NCBI GenBank assembly: GCA_002396485.1 | Contig: DGXZ01000086.1 | Span: forward strand, 65,379 to 70,859 | DNA length: 5,481 nt | Reading direction: 5' to 3' | Origin: Spartobacteria bacterium UBA5019 | GTDB lineage: Bacteria; Verrucomicrobiota; Verrucomicrobiia; Chthoniobacterales; Terrimicrobiaceae | Shown: in pieces, positions 5,479 through 5,481 of the stretch | Layout of the letters: every line of letters starts with the position of its first letter | Numbering within the stretch: position 1 is the stretch's first letter | Notes under the pieces: model-generated | What the model was told of the DNA's origin: nothing | The model's input: only the letters and a program-made list of their open reading frames with translations | Database searches by the model: none | Program-made: the position numbers and the translations under genes

Positions 5479-5481
5479 ATG

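Larger units (their letters stand above)
4965..5481. other. Stretch without a supportable gene, with repeats and an attC-like site
   Basis: I see no convincing gene here. A minus-strand frame at 5065-5307 (80 codons) has only a TTG start, no ribosome binding site and no recognisable motif. Its C-terminal part (GPMGMPGINLLETRFPIKA and on) looks more protein-like than its N-terminal part and could be a decayed fragment. The stretch also contains the paired direct repeats at 5053 and 5458 and the attC-like sequence at 5371. Confidence 0.5.

Overview
The window is dominated by one very large gene on the minus strand (224-4075, 1283 residues). It encodes a secreted, multidomain protein: a signal peptide, a TIM-barrel glycoside-hydrolase-like region, a beta-rich module, two tandem near-identical copies of a ~240-residue domain, a fibronectin-III-like domain and a C-terminal domain. 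The C-terminal domain (NWRQTYF ... GDGVSNLIKFATGMDPTRP ... VEYSDTLNAGGW ... RRFLRLKI) is of a kind I associate with extracellular proteins of Verrucomicrobiota. A Verrucomicrobiota or related PVC-superphylum bacterium that degrades polysaccharides is my best guess; it rests on protein style, not on a marker gene.

Layout, left to right. 1-223 is downstream of the big gene and holds no gene I can support. 224-4075 (minus) is the big gene. 4076-4430 is its upstream region: a strong ribosome binding site, a predicted leader of about 310 nt with two small inverted repeats, and a promoter-like TTGACA-17-TACAAA. 4458-4722 (minus) is a decayed IS110-family transposase whose recognisable pieces lie in three different frames. 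4723-4954 (minus) is a broken gene for a small secreted protein: a signal peptide in one frame and a lysine-rich CPRC tail in another. 4955-5481 has no supportable gene. It holds a hairpin around the small gene's start codon, two near-identical 21-nt direct repeats 405 bp apart, and a sequence resembling the left half of an integron attC site with an imperfect hairpin.

The intact gene therefore sits next to eroded mobile-element and cassette-like debris, which looks like an accessory region. No operon partners, regulator or transporter for the big protein are visible, so its substrate cannot be read from context. The most interesting points are the unusual secreted enzyme with its recent internal duplication, and the two pseudogenes that are not obvious as open frames. 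I see no CRISPR array, tRNA, rRNA or complete mobile element.
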